From positions 1 through 64,000 of the forward strand of contig DASP01000009.1 in assembly GCA_002503825.1 (NCBI GenBank): DNA of 64,000 bases, written 5' to 3'. The notes beneath the pieces were generated by a model. The model had not been told where the DNA came from and ran no database searches. It was given only the letters and a program-made list of their open reading frames with translations. This DNA is from Methanoregulaceae archaeon UBA467. Lineage in GTDB: Archaea > Halobacteriota > Methanomicrobia > Methanomicrobiales > Methanospirillaceae. The position numbers were made by a program, and so were the translations under genes. Every line of letters begins with the position of its first letter. Within the stretch, counting starts at the first letter, position 1. Below are positions 23,588 through 32,584 of the stretch, piece after piece.

Positions 23588-24448
23588 GTGAATATTTCCA
23601 TGCATTACCTGCCACGCCTGACTGCCGAATGTCTCACCCCTGTATTTCCTGAACCATCACCTGAATCTTCTCAGGCCAGCCTTTACCTGTATATCAGGGG
23701 AAACAGCGTCGTGATGAAAAAATGCGCCATTCCGTCCCTGTTTCACACGGATGACCCGGGAAGGTACGGGCTTCCCGTAGTGAATAAAGTGTATCTTGGT
23801 TTTTATGATAAAGCACCATGTTTTGCAGCAGAAATCCCGTGTGACGCACAACTCCCTGACTCACTGGACTGTTCGGGCGTCATGGATTTATTCGGGAGCC
23901 TGCCTGACTGCACACTCGGAATTGCAGCGTTTGCGGTCAGGATTGTAAATTTTGACCGTTCATCGCAGTTTTGCGGGGCATGCGGCGCAAAAAACAGCCG
24001 GGCAGTTACAGAGCGGGCAAAAATCTGTCCCGCATGCGGCCAGATCACCTATCCACCCATATCCCCTGCGGCGATTGTCCTTGTGCAGAATGGGGATTCT
24101 CTCCTCCTTGCCCGTTCACCCCGGTTCCCGCCTGACATGTACAGTATCATTGCCGGGTTCGTCGAGGCAGGGGAGAGCATCGAACAGGCCGTGCACAGGG
24201 AAGTGATGGAAGAGACCGGAATAACCATTAAAAATCTTGAATATTTCGGGAGCCAGCCATGGCCGTTTCCGCATTCGCTGATGACTGGTTTTTTCGCCGA
24301 ATATTCAGGGGGCGATATCAAGGCTGATGGAAATGAGATCGAGTCTGCCGGATGGTTCAACAGGAATAACCTCCCCCGCCTTCCCGGACCGTACAGCATC
24401 GCCCGGGCGATGATAGACTCCTGGTTATCCCGTGATGATGCCCCCTGA
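23588..24448 (+). CDS. nudC: NADH pyrophosphatase (NudC-like Nudix hydrolase)
   Basis: A 286-residue enzyme that hydrolyses NAD(H) to NMN(H) and AMP. It has the full NudC layout: N-terminal domain (about 1-115), zinc ribbon FCGACG ... CPACG (about 127-157), Nudix box GFVEAGESIEQAVHREVMEETGI (about 198-220) matching GX5EX7REUXEEXGU, and the NudC signature SQPWPFPHSLM (about 230-240). All metal-binding glutamates are present. I give the GTG at 23588, which follows CCGGTG; the ATG at 23600 is an alternative. It appears to be monocistronic. Confidence 0.93.
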   Translation: MNISMHYLPRLTAECLTPVFPEPSPESSQASLYLYIRGNSVVMKKCAIPSLFHTDDPGRYGLPVVNKVYLGFYDKAPCFAAEIPCDAQLPDSLDCSGVMDLFGSLPDCTLGIAAFAVRIVNFDRSSQFCGACGAKNSRAVTERAKICPACGQITYPPISPAAIVLVQNGDSLLLARSPRFPPDMYSIIAGFVEAGESIEQAVHREVMEETGITIKNLEYFGSQPWPFPHSLMTGFFAEYSGGDIKADGNEIESAGWFNRNNLPRLPGPYSIARAMIDSWLSRDDAP

Positions 24449-24484
24449 TCCCGGGTACATCATATCCTGACCATTAACCGGGAT

Positions 24485-24589
24485 TCAGATACTCCATGCG
24501 TTTTCCGTGAAGACCGCACCAGGATTCATATCGCCTTTTATTCTGACAATCCCGCCATCGTCTTTCAGAACACGGGACACCTCCGGCAT
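24485..24589 (-). pseudogene. Possible C-terminal remnant of a methyltransferase
   Basis: A 34-codon minus-strand frame reads PEVSRVLKDDGGIVRIKGDMNPGAVFTENAWSI. The start EVSRVLKDDGGIVRIKG resembles the strand before the C-terminal part of class I methyltransferases (E...RVLKpGG.f.i.G). No coding sequence precedes it in the same frame. It looks like a decayed gene end, but the match is short. Confidence 0.3.
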
Positions 24590-24769
24590 TCAGATGATGC
24601 AAAAGCCTGGTGAATTGCCGTGTATTGAATGCCAGTGATACCGGCCGGGAGTCCTGTCCGGACCCGGGGGAACAATTTTTTCCAGGACTAGCTTTTTCCC
24701 GTTGAATCATCAAGTAATATGGAACAGGCTGCCTGCCTTAACCAGTGGCCGGCAGGAGTGAGGAATCGT

Positions 24770-25987
24770 ATGAACTACCGTTTTTCGTCCCGGATGAAAA
24801 CAACCCCGCGTTCTTTTATCAGGGAAATTCTGAAAGTTGCCGAACGGCCGGATATCATCTCCTTCGCCGGCGGACTACCGAATGCAGAGCTCTTTGCAAC
24901 CGAAGACCTGGCACGGGCAGCACACGCCGTAATTTCAGAGGACGGGCATACTGCACTCCAGTATACGACTACCGAAGGATATCTCCCACTCAGGGAATTC
25001 ATAGCGGCACGTTACCGGAAACGTCTCGGCCTCGATATATCAACCGATGAAATACTCATAACAAACGGCTCCCAGCAGTGCCTGGATCTCCTTGGAAAAA
25101 TCTTTCTCGATCAGGGTGACCCTGTTGCTATCGAGTGTCCGGGTTACCTTGGTGCAATCCAGGCGTTTTCACTTTACCAACCGGAATTTTACGGTGTGCC
25201 GCTCAATGAGAACGGCCCGGATACAGAACAGCTGGAAACGACCTTAAAGACCCGGCACCCGCGTATTTTTTATGCGGTTCCAAACTCCCAGAACCCTTCC
25301 GGTATAACATGGTCGGATGAGTCCCGCAGGACTGTCGCAGACCTTCTCCAGGCAGAAGGAACGATCTTTATAGAGGACGATGCATACGGGGAACTCGGTT
25401 TTTCCGGGAACCGCCCGCCATCCCTCAGGGAATATATCCCTGGACAAACCATCATTCTCGGGTCGTTTTCTAAAATAGTCTCACCCGGTATGAGGATGGG
25501 ATGGATTTGCGCCCCCCGTGAGATAACAGAACAGGCGATCACGGCAAAACAGGCATCAGATCTTCATTCAAATTACCTGTCTCAACGGATTATTGCCCGG
25601 TACCTTGAAGAGGGCCTCCTTGATAATCACATCCGGACCATTAACAGGGCGTATAAAGACCAGTGCGATCACATGCTCGCCTGTATCAGGAGATCCTTCC
25701 CTGAAGATGTGACATGTACCCGCCCGGACGGGGGTATGTTCCTCTGGCTTACCCTTCCGGACGGTTGTTCATCGATGGAACTGTTCGAGCGGGCCCTTGC
25801 TAAAAATGTGGCAATCCTTCCCGGACTGCCGTTCTATACCGACGGCGGAGGGTATAATACGGTAAGGCTCAACTTCTCGAACAGCTCCTGCGACCGCATA
25901 CAAACAGGGATAGATCTCCTCGGAGAGGTCCTTGAAGAGTATGTCAGGGAGACCGGAAAAAGCCAGGCGTGTGAAGGGAAAAAATGA
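24770..25987 (+). CDS. PLP-dependent aminotransferase, 2-aminoadipate/MocR-type class I
   Basis: A 405-residue fold-type I aminotransferase. Signature elements: FAGGLPNAELF near residue 34, LQYTTTEGYLPLREFIAARY near 65, the substrate/cofactor motif NSQNPSGITWS near 175, EDDAYGEL near 207 and the PLP lysine in LGSFSKIVSPGMRMGW near 237. This pattern matches LysN/2-aminoadipate aminotransferase-like proteins, which act on aromatic, branched or 2-aminoadipate-type amino acids; specificity cannot be fixed by sequence alone. Start ATG 24770 has AGGA nine bases upstream; the frame before it is short and unlike the family. No nearby biosynthetic partner is seen. Confidence 0.9.
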   Translation: MNYRFSSRMKTTPRSFIREILKVAERPDIISFAGGLPNAELFATEDLARAAHAVISEDGHTALQYTTTEGYLPLREFIAARYRKRLGLDISTDEILITNGSQQCLDLLGKIFLDQGDPVAIECPGYLGAIQAFSLYQPEFYGVPLNENGPDTEQLETTLKTRHPRIFYAVPNSQNPSGITWSDESRRTVADLLQAEGTIFIEDDAYGELGFSGNRPPSLREYIPGQTIILGSFSKIVSPGMRMGWICAPREITEQAITAKQASDLHSNYLSQRIIARYLEEGLLDNHIRTINRAYKDQCDHMLACIRRSFPEDVTCTRPDGGMFLWLTLPDGCSSMELFERALAKNVAILPGLPFYTDGGGYNTVRLNFSNSSCDRIQTGIDLLGEVLEEYVRETGKSQACEGKK

Positions 25988-26114
25988 TTCCCTTTTCTGA
26001 AAATCCCCCTCGTATACCATATTATCCGGTTAAATATCGAAAGAATACCAGAAACCCGGATAATTTCAGATAATTCGTCACGGTTGCCGGTGAAGGGGAA
26101 CTTCGACTTCTGTT

Positions 26115-27017
26115 TCAGTTCCCGGCTGACCGGTTTGCTGCACCGGAGAGGCACTTTCGCACGTCTGATTCGACCTTCTCCCTCAGTCCTGCAACCTTTC
26201 TGACATCATGTATCCTGTCCGCACCGTCCACGAGGATCTGTCCGCACCCGGATATGCCGATATTCTGAAAAAACGGTACCACGACGCTGGTGATACAGCG
26301 GAAATGCTCTGTCCCCTCACGTCCGGCGACCGAGAAGAGAAGCCCCTTCTGGCCCGAAACGCCTTTTGAAATACTCCTTTCAGCATGATATGCCTGGAAG
26401 CGGTCGATTACCATTTTAAGGCCGCCCGGAACCGTATTTGTGTAGACCGGGGTGCAGATGATCAGGAGACTGCATGATCGCACCGCTGCGATCAGGGGGG
26501 ACATGTCGTCATCAAATGTACATGTGCCGGTATTGTAGCACTGGTAACATCCGATGCAGGGCCTGATGTCCATGTCATGCGGATATATGACCCGTGCATG
26601 TCCCCCTGACTTTAATACTGATTCCATCGCCCATTCGATCAGGATACTGCAGTTACCATCTGCACGCGGACTTCCCTGGATAATGATGACTTCGGCCCCG
26701 GGAATGTCAAATTGCCGAGGTGCCGGTCTTTGCGACAACGAGGCGGGAAAAGAATCTATCTCCGCGTGTATGCCGGATTCCCATTCGGCTGCTTTTTTCA
26801 GAGCCGCTCCCTTCGCGTCAAGCGGGTCGGTAGGAGTATATTCATACGTGTTTGTCCGGAAGACTGCGATTTCACGCATCCGGAAAAAAAGCCTGAGGGT
26901 ATACCTGATCATACCGGGATATATCCCACTCATGTCCTCTTCCGTAATTGTAAGCGTGAAAATTCCATCCCTGGATTCCACTTCCTTTTCAAAGACCGGA
27001 CATTCCGAAAACTCCAT
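26115..27017 (-). CDS. Iron-sulfur flavoprotein (Isf-like) with an extra N-terminal domain
   Basis: A 300-residue protein. The C-terminal two thirds (from about residue 106) are an NADPH-dependent-FMN-reductase/flavodoxin fold: VIIIQGSPRADGNCSILIE for phosphate binding, then the compact cluster motif PCIGCYQCYNTGTC (cysteines at 154, 157, 160 and 166) which binds a 4Fe-4S cluster in methanogen Isf, and SLLIICTPVYTNTVPGGLKMVIDRF. These proteins pass electrons or reduce O2/H2O2 in anaerobes. The first roughly 100 residues (FTLTITEEDMSGIYPGM...) are not part of normal Isf and form a separate alpha/beta domain that I cannot name. No operon partner is seen. Confidence 0.85.
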   Translation of the reverse strand: MEFSECPVFEKEVESRDGIFTLTITEEDMSGIYPGMIRYTLRLFFRMREIAVFRTNTYEYTPTDPLDAKGAALKKAAEWESGIHAEIDSFPASLSQRPAPRQFDIPGAEVIIIQGSPRADGNCSILIEWAMESVLKSGGHARVIYPHDMDIRPCIGCYQCYNTGTCTFDDDMSPLIAAVRSCSLLIICTPVYTNTVPGGLKMVIDRFQAYHAERSISKGVSGQKGLLFSVAGREGTEHFRCITSVVVPFFQNIGISGCGQILVDGADRIHDVRKVAGLREKVESDVRKCLSGAANRSAGN

Positions 27018-27121
27018 ACTGGAAGAAGGGCACGGAAGCTAAAAAAATGTGCCGGGAACCGGGAATGCACTTTGACGGGGTGGGTTTTGCCCGGCACCGT
27101 ATACGTATAACAGGTCTCCCG

Positions 27122-27715
27122 TCAGGGAACTGTTTCAGGAACAAGAAGCCATGACGCCTCCTCTTCGCCGAACCGGTATGTGAAGACAAGGCCCGGTAGT
27201 GCCTGTTCCGGGACATCAACGATTTCAATGCTCCCTTCCCGCATTTCGCCGGGTGCAAGGCCCATCAGCGCAACATGTGTCGGCACCATGTACCTCTGTC
27301 CATACCGGTCAGTCGCATAAAGATACGAGTGCCGGGACTGGATATCTGTGACAGGTACGGTCCCGATATTTCGTACTTCCATGTCGAGGAGAACAACATT
27401 TCTTGAAGGATCACGGTTTTTTCCCAGGATTGAAAAAGACAGTGTCATATTACGTGTATGCAGAACTGCTGCCTGTCCGACTGCAAGAGTGCCGGAAACA
27501 GGAACCTGCTTGTGATCTGCACTCATTACGGCAGAAACATTTCCCGATGGCACGCCTGAACTGCCGGAGAATTCCGGAGACCCGTTTGTCGTCCGACCCG
27601 ATATACAACCGGCTGACACGGATGCACATATAATAAGGAGTACCAGCAGGATGTCCCCGAACGCATCATATGCAGGTATGATTGCCCCCCCTTTAGAAAG
27701 GCAATGATTCGCCAC
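27122..27715 (-). CDS. Lipoprotein with DUF4352-like domain
   Basis: A 197-residue exported lipoprotein: hydrophobic signal GDILLVLLIICASVSAGC with lipobox SAGC at about residue 37, a Ser/Gly-rich linker and a beta-sandwich domain typical of DUF4352 (VGQAAVLHTRNMTLSFSILGKNRD, NVVLLDMEVRNIGTVPVTDIQ, YATDRYGQRYMVP, LAPGEMREGSIEIVDVP). Domains of this type are common on the archaeal surface and are of unknown ligand. The signal is preceded by an unusually long, 18-residue N-terminal stretch, so the true start may be a little downstream. Confidence 0.7.
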   Translation of the reverse strand: MANHCLSKGGAIIPAYDAFGDILLVLLIICASVSAGCISGRTTNGSPEFSGSSGVPSGNVSAVMSADHKQVPVSGTLAVGQAAVLHTRNMTLSFSILGKNRDPSRNVVLLDMEVRNIGTVPVTDIQSRHSYLYATDRYGQRYMVPTHVALMGLAPGEMREGSIEIVDVPEQALPGLVFTYRFGEEEASWLLVPETVP

Positions 27716-28126
27716 AATGCTTCATTCAGGTGTTTCCATTACTTATACATTGGGATAGTGCCACCGGGTGGGAACAGATATGATACTCATCACCTCTTTG
27801 AGCGCTGCCTGTGCAAACCCTGATACCGTTTTTTGCCAGTGATTTCGTATTATTATCCAAAAAAAGTGATTTATCACGGGCAGATATCAAAAGAAGACCC
27901 CGGTCGCCCTCATCACACATTTACCCGCGGGTAGCCGATCTACCGTAAAGATGAAGTAACCGTGCACTCTATTTCCCTTCAGGGAATGGGAGTGCTGAAA
28001 AATGGGGAGGTTATCCATGGCATATAGCGCCGCCGATGCAGGAGTTCTGTATGCGAACGACTGCCGGGTCTTTCGAAAAGAAGCCCGTCGCATTAAAAAG
28101 GATCTTATCGGACGGAGTTGCCGCCA
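27716..28126. other. Intergenic region between lipoprotein and regulator genes
   Basis: 411 bases between divergently transcribed genes. I see no repeats, RNA or credible ORF; the promoters of both genes should be here. Confidence 0.4.
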
Positions 28127-29260
28127 ATGATTACTGCTTCAACCGGGAGTGACATTGACCGTGATACCCTGATCCATATCCTTGTTGTCGAAGATGATGC
28201 AGCACATGCTGAACAAATAAGGAGGGTATTTGGTTCACCTTCTGCGTCACGTTTTCGGTTATCCCTGGCAACTACCGTGGGAGAAGCAAGGTCGCTGCTC
28301 CGCACGCATCCTGTCCGGCTCATAATTGCCGACTGGCTGCTCCCTGACGGAAAAGGTACAGACCTGCTCGATCAGCATATGGCAGGAGAGAAGGTCCCGG
28401 TCATAATTATTACCAGTCATGGAAACGAAGAACTGGCTGTTGACGCCATAAAAGCCGGCGCACTCGATTATATAGTAAAATCACGGGCCACGTTTGAGGA
28501 TCTGGTTCATATCGCGGAACGGGCATTGCGTGAATGGGATCTCTCTGCCAGGCATGAAAAGGCAGTCCGTGCATTGCGTGAAAGTGAAAAAAAATTCAGG
28601 GAGCTTTTTGACAATACCGGAGATGCAATTTTTCTCTATGGCATACGTCCCGATGAAAAGCCCGGGCAATTCATTGAAGTGAACACTCCGGCCTGCAGAA
28701 TGCTCCAGTACTCATACGATGAACTCCGTGCAAAGACAATTTCTGATATTACACCCGGTGAATTCCTCGACCGCGATAATGCAATTATTGATAAAATCAG
28801 GAAAAGCGGCCAGGACAAGTTTGAAGGGTACATGGTACGTAAAGACAGCACGCTGGTCCCGGTCGAGATAAGTGCCCACTTTTTCGAGCTGGACGGCAGG
28901 AATGTGGTCCTGTCGGTTGCCCGGGACATCCGGGACCGGAAAGAGATGGCATCCCGGCAAAAAGAGGCCCTTATCCAGATAGAGCGCAATATTCATCAGC
29001 TGGCGCTCTTAAATGATCAGATACGGAACCCTTTGAGTGTAATTGTAGCCGTTGCAGATACGGTGGAGGATGCTGCCGGCGATAAAATTATGTTCCATGC
29101 ACTGGAGATAAACAGGATCATCAGCCTCCTCGATAAAGGCTGGATGGAAAGCGCAAAAATACACGATTTTCTCACAAAGCATTATAATTTTACGGCCGAT
29201 TATACTATAAACAGGTATAATGATCCTTATGTCCTTAAGAGAGGTGACCAGAGCCCATGA
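28127..29260 (+). CDS. Receiver-PAS sensor with degenerate, histidine-less H-box
   Basis: A 377-residue soluble protein. A receiver domain (about 17-135) has the acidic pair D23-D24, phosphoacceptor D69 in LIIADWLLPDG and K118. A PAS domain (about 150-275) follows. The C-terminal helix region has LNDQIRNPL (295-303), in which the usual phosphoacceptor histidine is aspartate, no ATPase domain, and the tail WMESAKIHDFLTKHY (339-353). The PAS and tail closely match the last module of the 802-residue sensor at 14397-16805, showing they are paralogous. It is the first gene of a pair: its stop overlaps the following response regulator (ATGA). Start ATG 28127, with GGAG at about 28114. Confidence 0.85.
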   Translation: MITASTGSDIDRDTLIHILVVEDDAAHAEQIRRVFGSPSASRFRLSLATTVGEARSLLRTHPVRLIIADWLLPDGKGTDLLDQHMAGEKVPVIIITSHGNEELAVDAIKAGALDYIVKSRATFEDLVHIAERALREWDLSARHEKAVRALRESEKKFRELFDNTGDAIFLYGIRPDEKPGQFIEVNTPACRMLQYSYDELRAKTISDITPGEFLDRDNAIIDKIRKSGQDKFEGYMVRKDSTLVPVEISAHFFELDGRNVVLSVARDIRDRKEMASRQKEALIQIERNIHQLALLNDQIRNPLSVIVAVADTVEDAAGDKIMFHALEINRIISLLDKGWMESAKIHDFLTKHYNFTADYTINRYNDPYVLKRGDQSP

Positions 29261-29877
29261 AAACAATACTCCTTGTGGATGATAATCCTGATATTTTGTT
29301 GCTTTATGCAAAAATGATACAGACCTGTGGTTATGAACCGTTTACTGCAATCGACTTTGGCGAAACGCAGGCTATTCTCTCAGGAAGAATCCCGGATCTT
29401 ATCCTCCTTGATATCATGATGTCCCCCCTTGACGGATGGAGAATTCTGGAAAAATTAAAAGGTGATGACCGGACCAGTCCGATACCAGTGCTCATACTGA
29501 CTGCCAAAATTCCAACATTCAACGAGATATCGCAGTACTCGGATCGTATTGATGACTATATCATGAAGCCCCTCACACGCGAAGACCTCTGTACACGACT
29601 TACCGGTGCGATAACCAGGATACGCGAGCTCAGGAAACGGGTAGATTCTGCAGGGCATTTGGGTATTGACCCTGCTATTATCGAAGAATACAGGAGGCTA
29701 TCAAAAAAATGTTATCTTTACGGAGTTTTTTCGCACATAATTCCCGGGTATCCCGGTTCTGAAAAACAAACGGATGAATATCTTGAAATTGATGATTTTA
29801 AAAATTTCATTGAAAATTTTAAAGCAGAAGAACTTAAATTTAGTGAAATCAGGAAAATTGTTGAAGAAGGGGTTTAA
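29257..29877 (+). CDS. Response regulator with a receiver and a helical C-terminal region
   Basis: A 206-residue protein. The receiver domain is complete: LLVDDNPDILLL (acidic pair), LILLDIMMSPLDGW (phosphoacceptor D near residue 50), ILTAK (T/A), and YIMKPLTREDL (K near 106). The C-terminal 90 residues are helical and hydrophilic (SAGHLGIDPAIIEEYRRLSKK, FENFKAEELKFSEIRKIVEEG), without a DNA-binding motif that I can recognise, so it may act through protein contacts. Its ATG overlaps the stop of the receiver-PAS gene by four bases, so the two proteins are likely made together. Confidence 0.88.
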   Translation: MKTILLVDDNPDILLLYAKMIQTCGYEPFTAIDFGETQAILSGRIPDLILLDIMMSPLDGWRILEKLKGDDRTSPIPVLILTAKIPTFNEISQYSDRIDDYIMKPLTREDLCTRLTGAITRIRELRKRVDSAGHLGIDPAIIEEYRRLSKKCYLYGVFSHIIPGYPGSEKQTDEYLEIDDFKNFIENFKAEELKFSEIRKIVEEGV

Positions 29878-30023
29878 TTTCCTGATAATACAGCTTTTTT
29901 TGTAACGTCGCATGAAGGGTTCATCAACTGCAGGCACGAGGGCCGTATTTTGATTTTGGGACGCATTCACACACTCTTTTTTGCCCCGCCTAGGTAAAAT
30001 AAAAAAAGGATACGGTTGAAGAT

Positions 30024-30338
30024 TTATTTTTCTTCGAATATCTTCACCGGCACCGGCATGATTCCCGGTCTCCTGTCGGTCATGAAATATACATACCCCA
30101 TAACATGGACGAGATATTCGAGGTATCCCTGTATAAAATCTGAAAGTCCCCCGCTCCGCCGCCCTAAAATCAGAATGCAGAACCACTGGATGAAAAGGCA
30201 GATGGTGGCGATTATACCGTACACCCATGCAACGATTCCAATCAGTATCCAGTAGACAATCCTGACAAATAATTCGAGACGCCCTGCGTCATGCTCGTAT
30301 GTAAAAAGCCTTGTGCAATTTTCCTGTTGTTCATTCAT
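30024..30338 (-). CDS. DUF4389 membrane protein
   Basis: A 104-residue protein with two membrane segments (ELFVRIVYWILIGIVAWVYGIIATICLFIQWFCILILG) followed by RRSGGLSDFIQGYLEYLVHVMGYVYFMTDRRPG, the pattern of DUF4389 proteins. These are small membrane proteins found in archaea and bacteria with unknown role. The start ATG is at 30336-30338. The neighbouring gene at 30484 on the same strand is 145 bp away, so a shared transcript is possible. Confidence 0.8.
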   Translation of the reverse strand: MNEQQENCTRLFTYEHDAGRLELFVRIVYWILIGIVAWVYGIIATICLFIQWFCILILGRRSGGLSDFIQGYLEYLVHVMGYVYFMTDRRPGIMPVPVKIFEEK

Positions 30339-30483
30339 GTTCGGTCACCCGGTATAGGAATCTGCAGAATAAACCATAATAACAGAGGCAATGTACGGTA
30401 CTATGCCGGCATATGCCAGCCGCTTTTTTAAGGGCACTTCATTTGATGCAGCAGAATTTTTTAAAATATGAGATGACGGTCTT

Positions 30484-31293
30484 TTACAGGCCGCCATAGG
30501 TCCTGACATGATCCCACGAACGCTGCAGCGCTGTTTTGTGAACGGGAGGGTCATAGATTGTCGTGTCCTGCCGTGAGAAGAGTGTCCGGTCATTTCCAAC
30601 CGGGCATACCTTGATGCAAATCCCGCAGGGGGAGATATGCCGCTCGCAGAGCGTTGCGCTGTATCGTGCACATGCTGATTTACCGGTCAGTGCGAGCGGA
30701 TAGTCATCGGTACCGAGTGCCTGTGCGGGACAGAGATCAGAACATTTCATGCAGCGAATGCAGAGCTGCTCCTCCATTACAGGATCGGCGGGTAATGAGG
30801 CCGAAGTGAATACTGAAGTAAACCTGACACGCGGCCCATACCCGGGCGTAAGAAGCATATTATTTACCCCGAACGTCCCGAGTCCGGCAAGGAATGCTGC
30901 ATGGCGGTGCGAGAAGAAGGCCACCGGGTTCTTCAGCAGCACCCGGATACTGCCGTACCCGTCTCTTGGTATGAACACTGAGGAATATCCTTTTTCGCAT
31001 AAAAATTCTGACAGGAGGTATGCATACTGGTCAAGGAGCCGGTTCAGTGTATTGTACAGTTCATGATACCAGATCGAGGGTGAGGTCTCAAGCACCGGAA
31101 GTGTGACCGGAAGCCCGATGACGATAACGGATCGCGCTTCGGGAAGGATGGATGCAGGGTGGAATTCTTCAGGTATCCATGGTGTGAACAGGGGCGTTTT
31201 CCAACGGTCCACGTCGGCAATTCCACAAAGAGGGATATCCATGGCCCTGCATTTTTCCAGAACATCACGCCTGATAACCTCATCTGTAGTCAT
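30484..31293 (-). CDS. 4Fe-4S double-cluster protein, QueG/epoxyqueuosine-reductase-like
   Basis: A 269-residue protein. The N-terminal half has the corrinoid-binding-like fold of QueG-family and reductive-dehalogenase-like proteins (SILPEARSVIVIGLPVTLP, HRHAAFLAGLGTFGVNNMLLTPGYGPRVRFTSVFT). The C-terminal half has a two-cluster ferredoxin domain: CIRCMKCSDLCPAQAL and CGICIKVCPVG, giving eight cysteines. True QueG makes queuosine in bacterial tRNA; archaeal relatives of this size are usually uncharacterised and may activate corrinoid enzymes. I call it QueG-like, not QueG. Start ATG 31291-31293. Confidence 0.8.
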   Translation of the reverse strand: MTTDEVIRRDVLEKCRAMDIPLCGIADVDRWKTPLFTPWIPEEFHPASILPEARSVIVIGLPVTLPVLETSPSIWYHELYNTLNRLLDQYAYLLSEFLCEKGYSSVFIPRDGYGSIRVLLKNPVAFFSHRHAAFLAGLGTFGVNNMLLTPGYGPRVRFTSVFTSASLPADPVMEEQLCIRCMKCSDLCPAQALGTDDYPLALTGKSACARYSATLCERHISPCGICIKVCPVGNDRTLFSRQDTTIYDPPVHKTALQRSWDHVRTYGGL

Positions 31294-31366
31294 ATGATTG
31301 TACTGATCGGTAGGATCGTTATCTAAAAAAAAGTGATGTGACAGTCGTGCTGATTTTGTCCTGCAC

Positions 31367-32260
31367 TCAGGGATTGATCAGGACAATTTCAGGGGATGCC
31401 ATAAACCTGTACTCCTGCTCGAAGTTGGATGTACCGATCCCCCGCGATACAAAGAGTGGGACATCGCCCTTGTGGGTCAGGCCGTAGATGTCAATAAGGC
31501 CCAGGGTATTGATCAGCTGTATGCCTGCTACGTTAAACTGTCCTCCGTGGGTATGCCCTGCCAGGACCAGGTCTGCATTCCAGTCTTTTTTATACTCCGG
31601 CTCATGAACGAGGTAAATGACATATGAATCGGATTCGGGGACGACAGGGGGGTTGTCAAGCCCTGCCCACATATCATCGACCCCGACAATTGTTGTCTTC
31701 CTGCCGTCCAGGGTCAGTTCAACAACCTCGTTCCTTAGGACATGTACCCCATTCCGTTCCAGCACCTCGACAAGCCGGCCGGCATGGTCCATATCCGGGT
31801 CTGCTGTACAAAAAGCCCTCGTATCATACCCGTTGGACCTCAGGACCGATTCGAGCAGCCAGCATATCCTTCCTTCGTACCCTGATCCCTTTATGCCAAC
31901 GTGGTAATCGTGATTCCCAAGAACTGCATAGACCGGCGCATCAATTCCACTCCATACATCCTGGAGTTCGAGGTCCTCTTCACCGTTCCCGAATTCAAAA
32001 TCTCCGCCAATCAATACCACCGACGGGTGAAGACGATTGATCTCGTCAACTATCTTCCATGTATGATCATAGTTACCGGCCCTCACGTGTGGGTCGGCGA
32101 TATACACGATACCCCCGGGAGCTCCTTCCAGATTGAGGACGGTGACGTCACTTGTCTGTCCTTCCCAGGCAATGTACTGAAACCCGGCCAGGAGCACGAT
32201 AAAAGAGAACGAATAGACCATAATCCTGGAATTGCCCGACCAGGGAAGAAGCGGTTTCAT
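31367..32260 (-). CDS. Membrane-anchored metallophosphoesterase
   Basis: A 297-residue protein with one N-terminal membrane segment (RIMVYSFSFIVLLAGFQYIAW) and a calcineurin-like phosphoesterase domain. The metal motifs are YIADPHVRAG (D-x-H), VVLIGGDFEFG (GD), AVLGNHDYHVG (GNHD) and VLAGHTHGGQF (GHTH). It belongs to the YkuE-like group of membrane-bound phosphoesterases. I start at the ATG at 32258-32260; a longer frame reaching 32434 adds 58 residues without signal character. The substrate is unknown, possibly a lipid or nucleotide. Confidence 0.85.
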   Translation of the reverse strand: MKPLLPWSGNSRIMVYSFSFIVLLAGFQYIAWEGQTSDVTVLNLEGAPGGIVYIADPHVRAGNYDHTWKIVDEINRLHPSVVLIGGDFEFGNGEEDLELQDVWSGIDAPVYAVLGNHDYHVGIKGSGYEGRICWLLESVLRSNGYDTRAFCTADPDMDHAGRLVEVLERNGVHVLRNEVVELTLDGRKTTIVGVDDMWAGLDNPPVVPESDSYVIYLVHEPEYKKDWNADLVLAGHTHGGQFNVAGIQLINTLGLIDIYGLTHKGDVPLFVSRGIGTSNFEQEYRFMASPEIVLINP

Positions 32261-32584
32261 TAAGTGATTATATATTAAAAACCGCTCCTTCAAATATATT
32301 GGTAACGAGGCACCTGTCGTATTTGGTTCATCCGGATCCCGTTTTAAATATCCGGAACATTCCTTAAAACCCCAAATAAGACATTTACTCATTACATTGC
32401 TATTGAACGTATAACTACACGGACATCCCGCCACTCAATATGATGAACAGACAGACAGGTATATTCATGTAAAATATTTTAAAATTTAATCAGAATTCGT
32501 ATGAAATAAATATTAAGATTTATTACATCTGATGCTATTCATTGTAACAAAAGGCCAAATTGTCCATTTTTAATGGAGAACCAT

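Noticed and set aside
24474..24713. 79-codon minus-strand frame
   Set aside because: Its composition is not protein-like, and a better 34-codon methyltransferase-like remnant is read in another frame of the same region.
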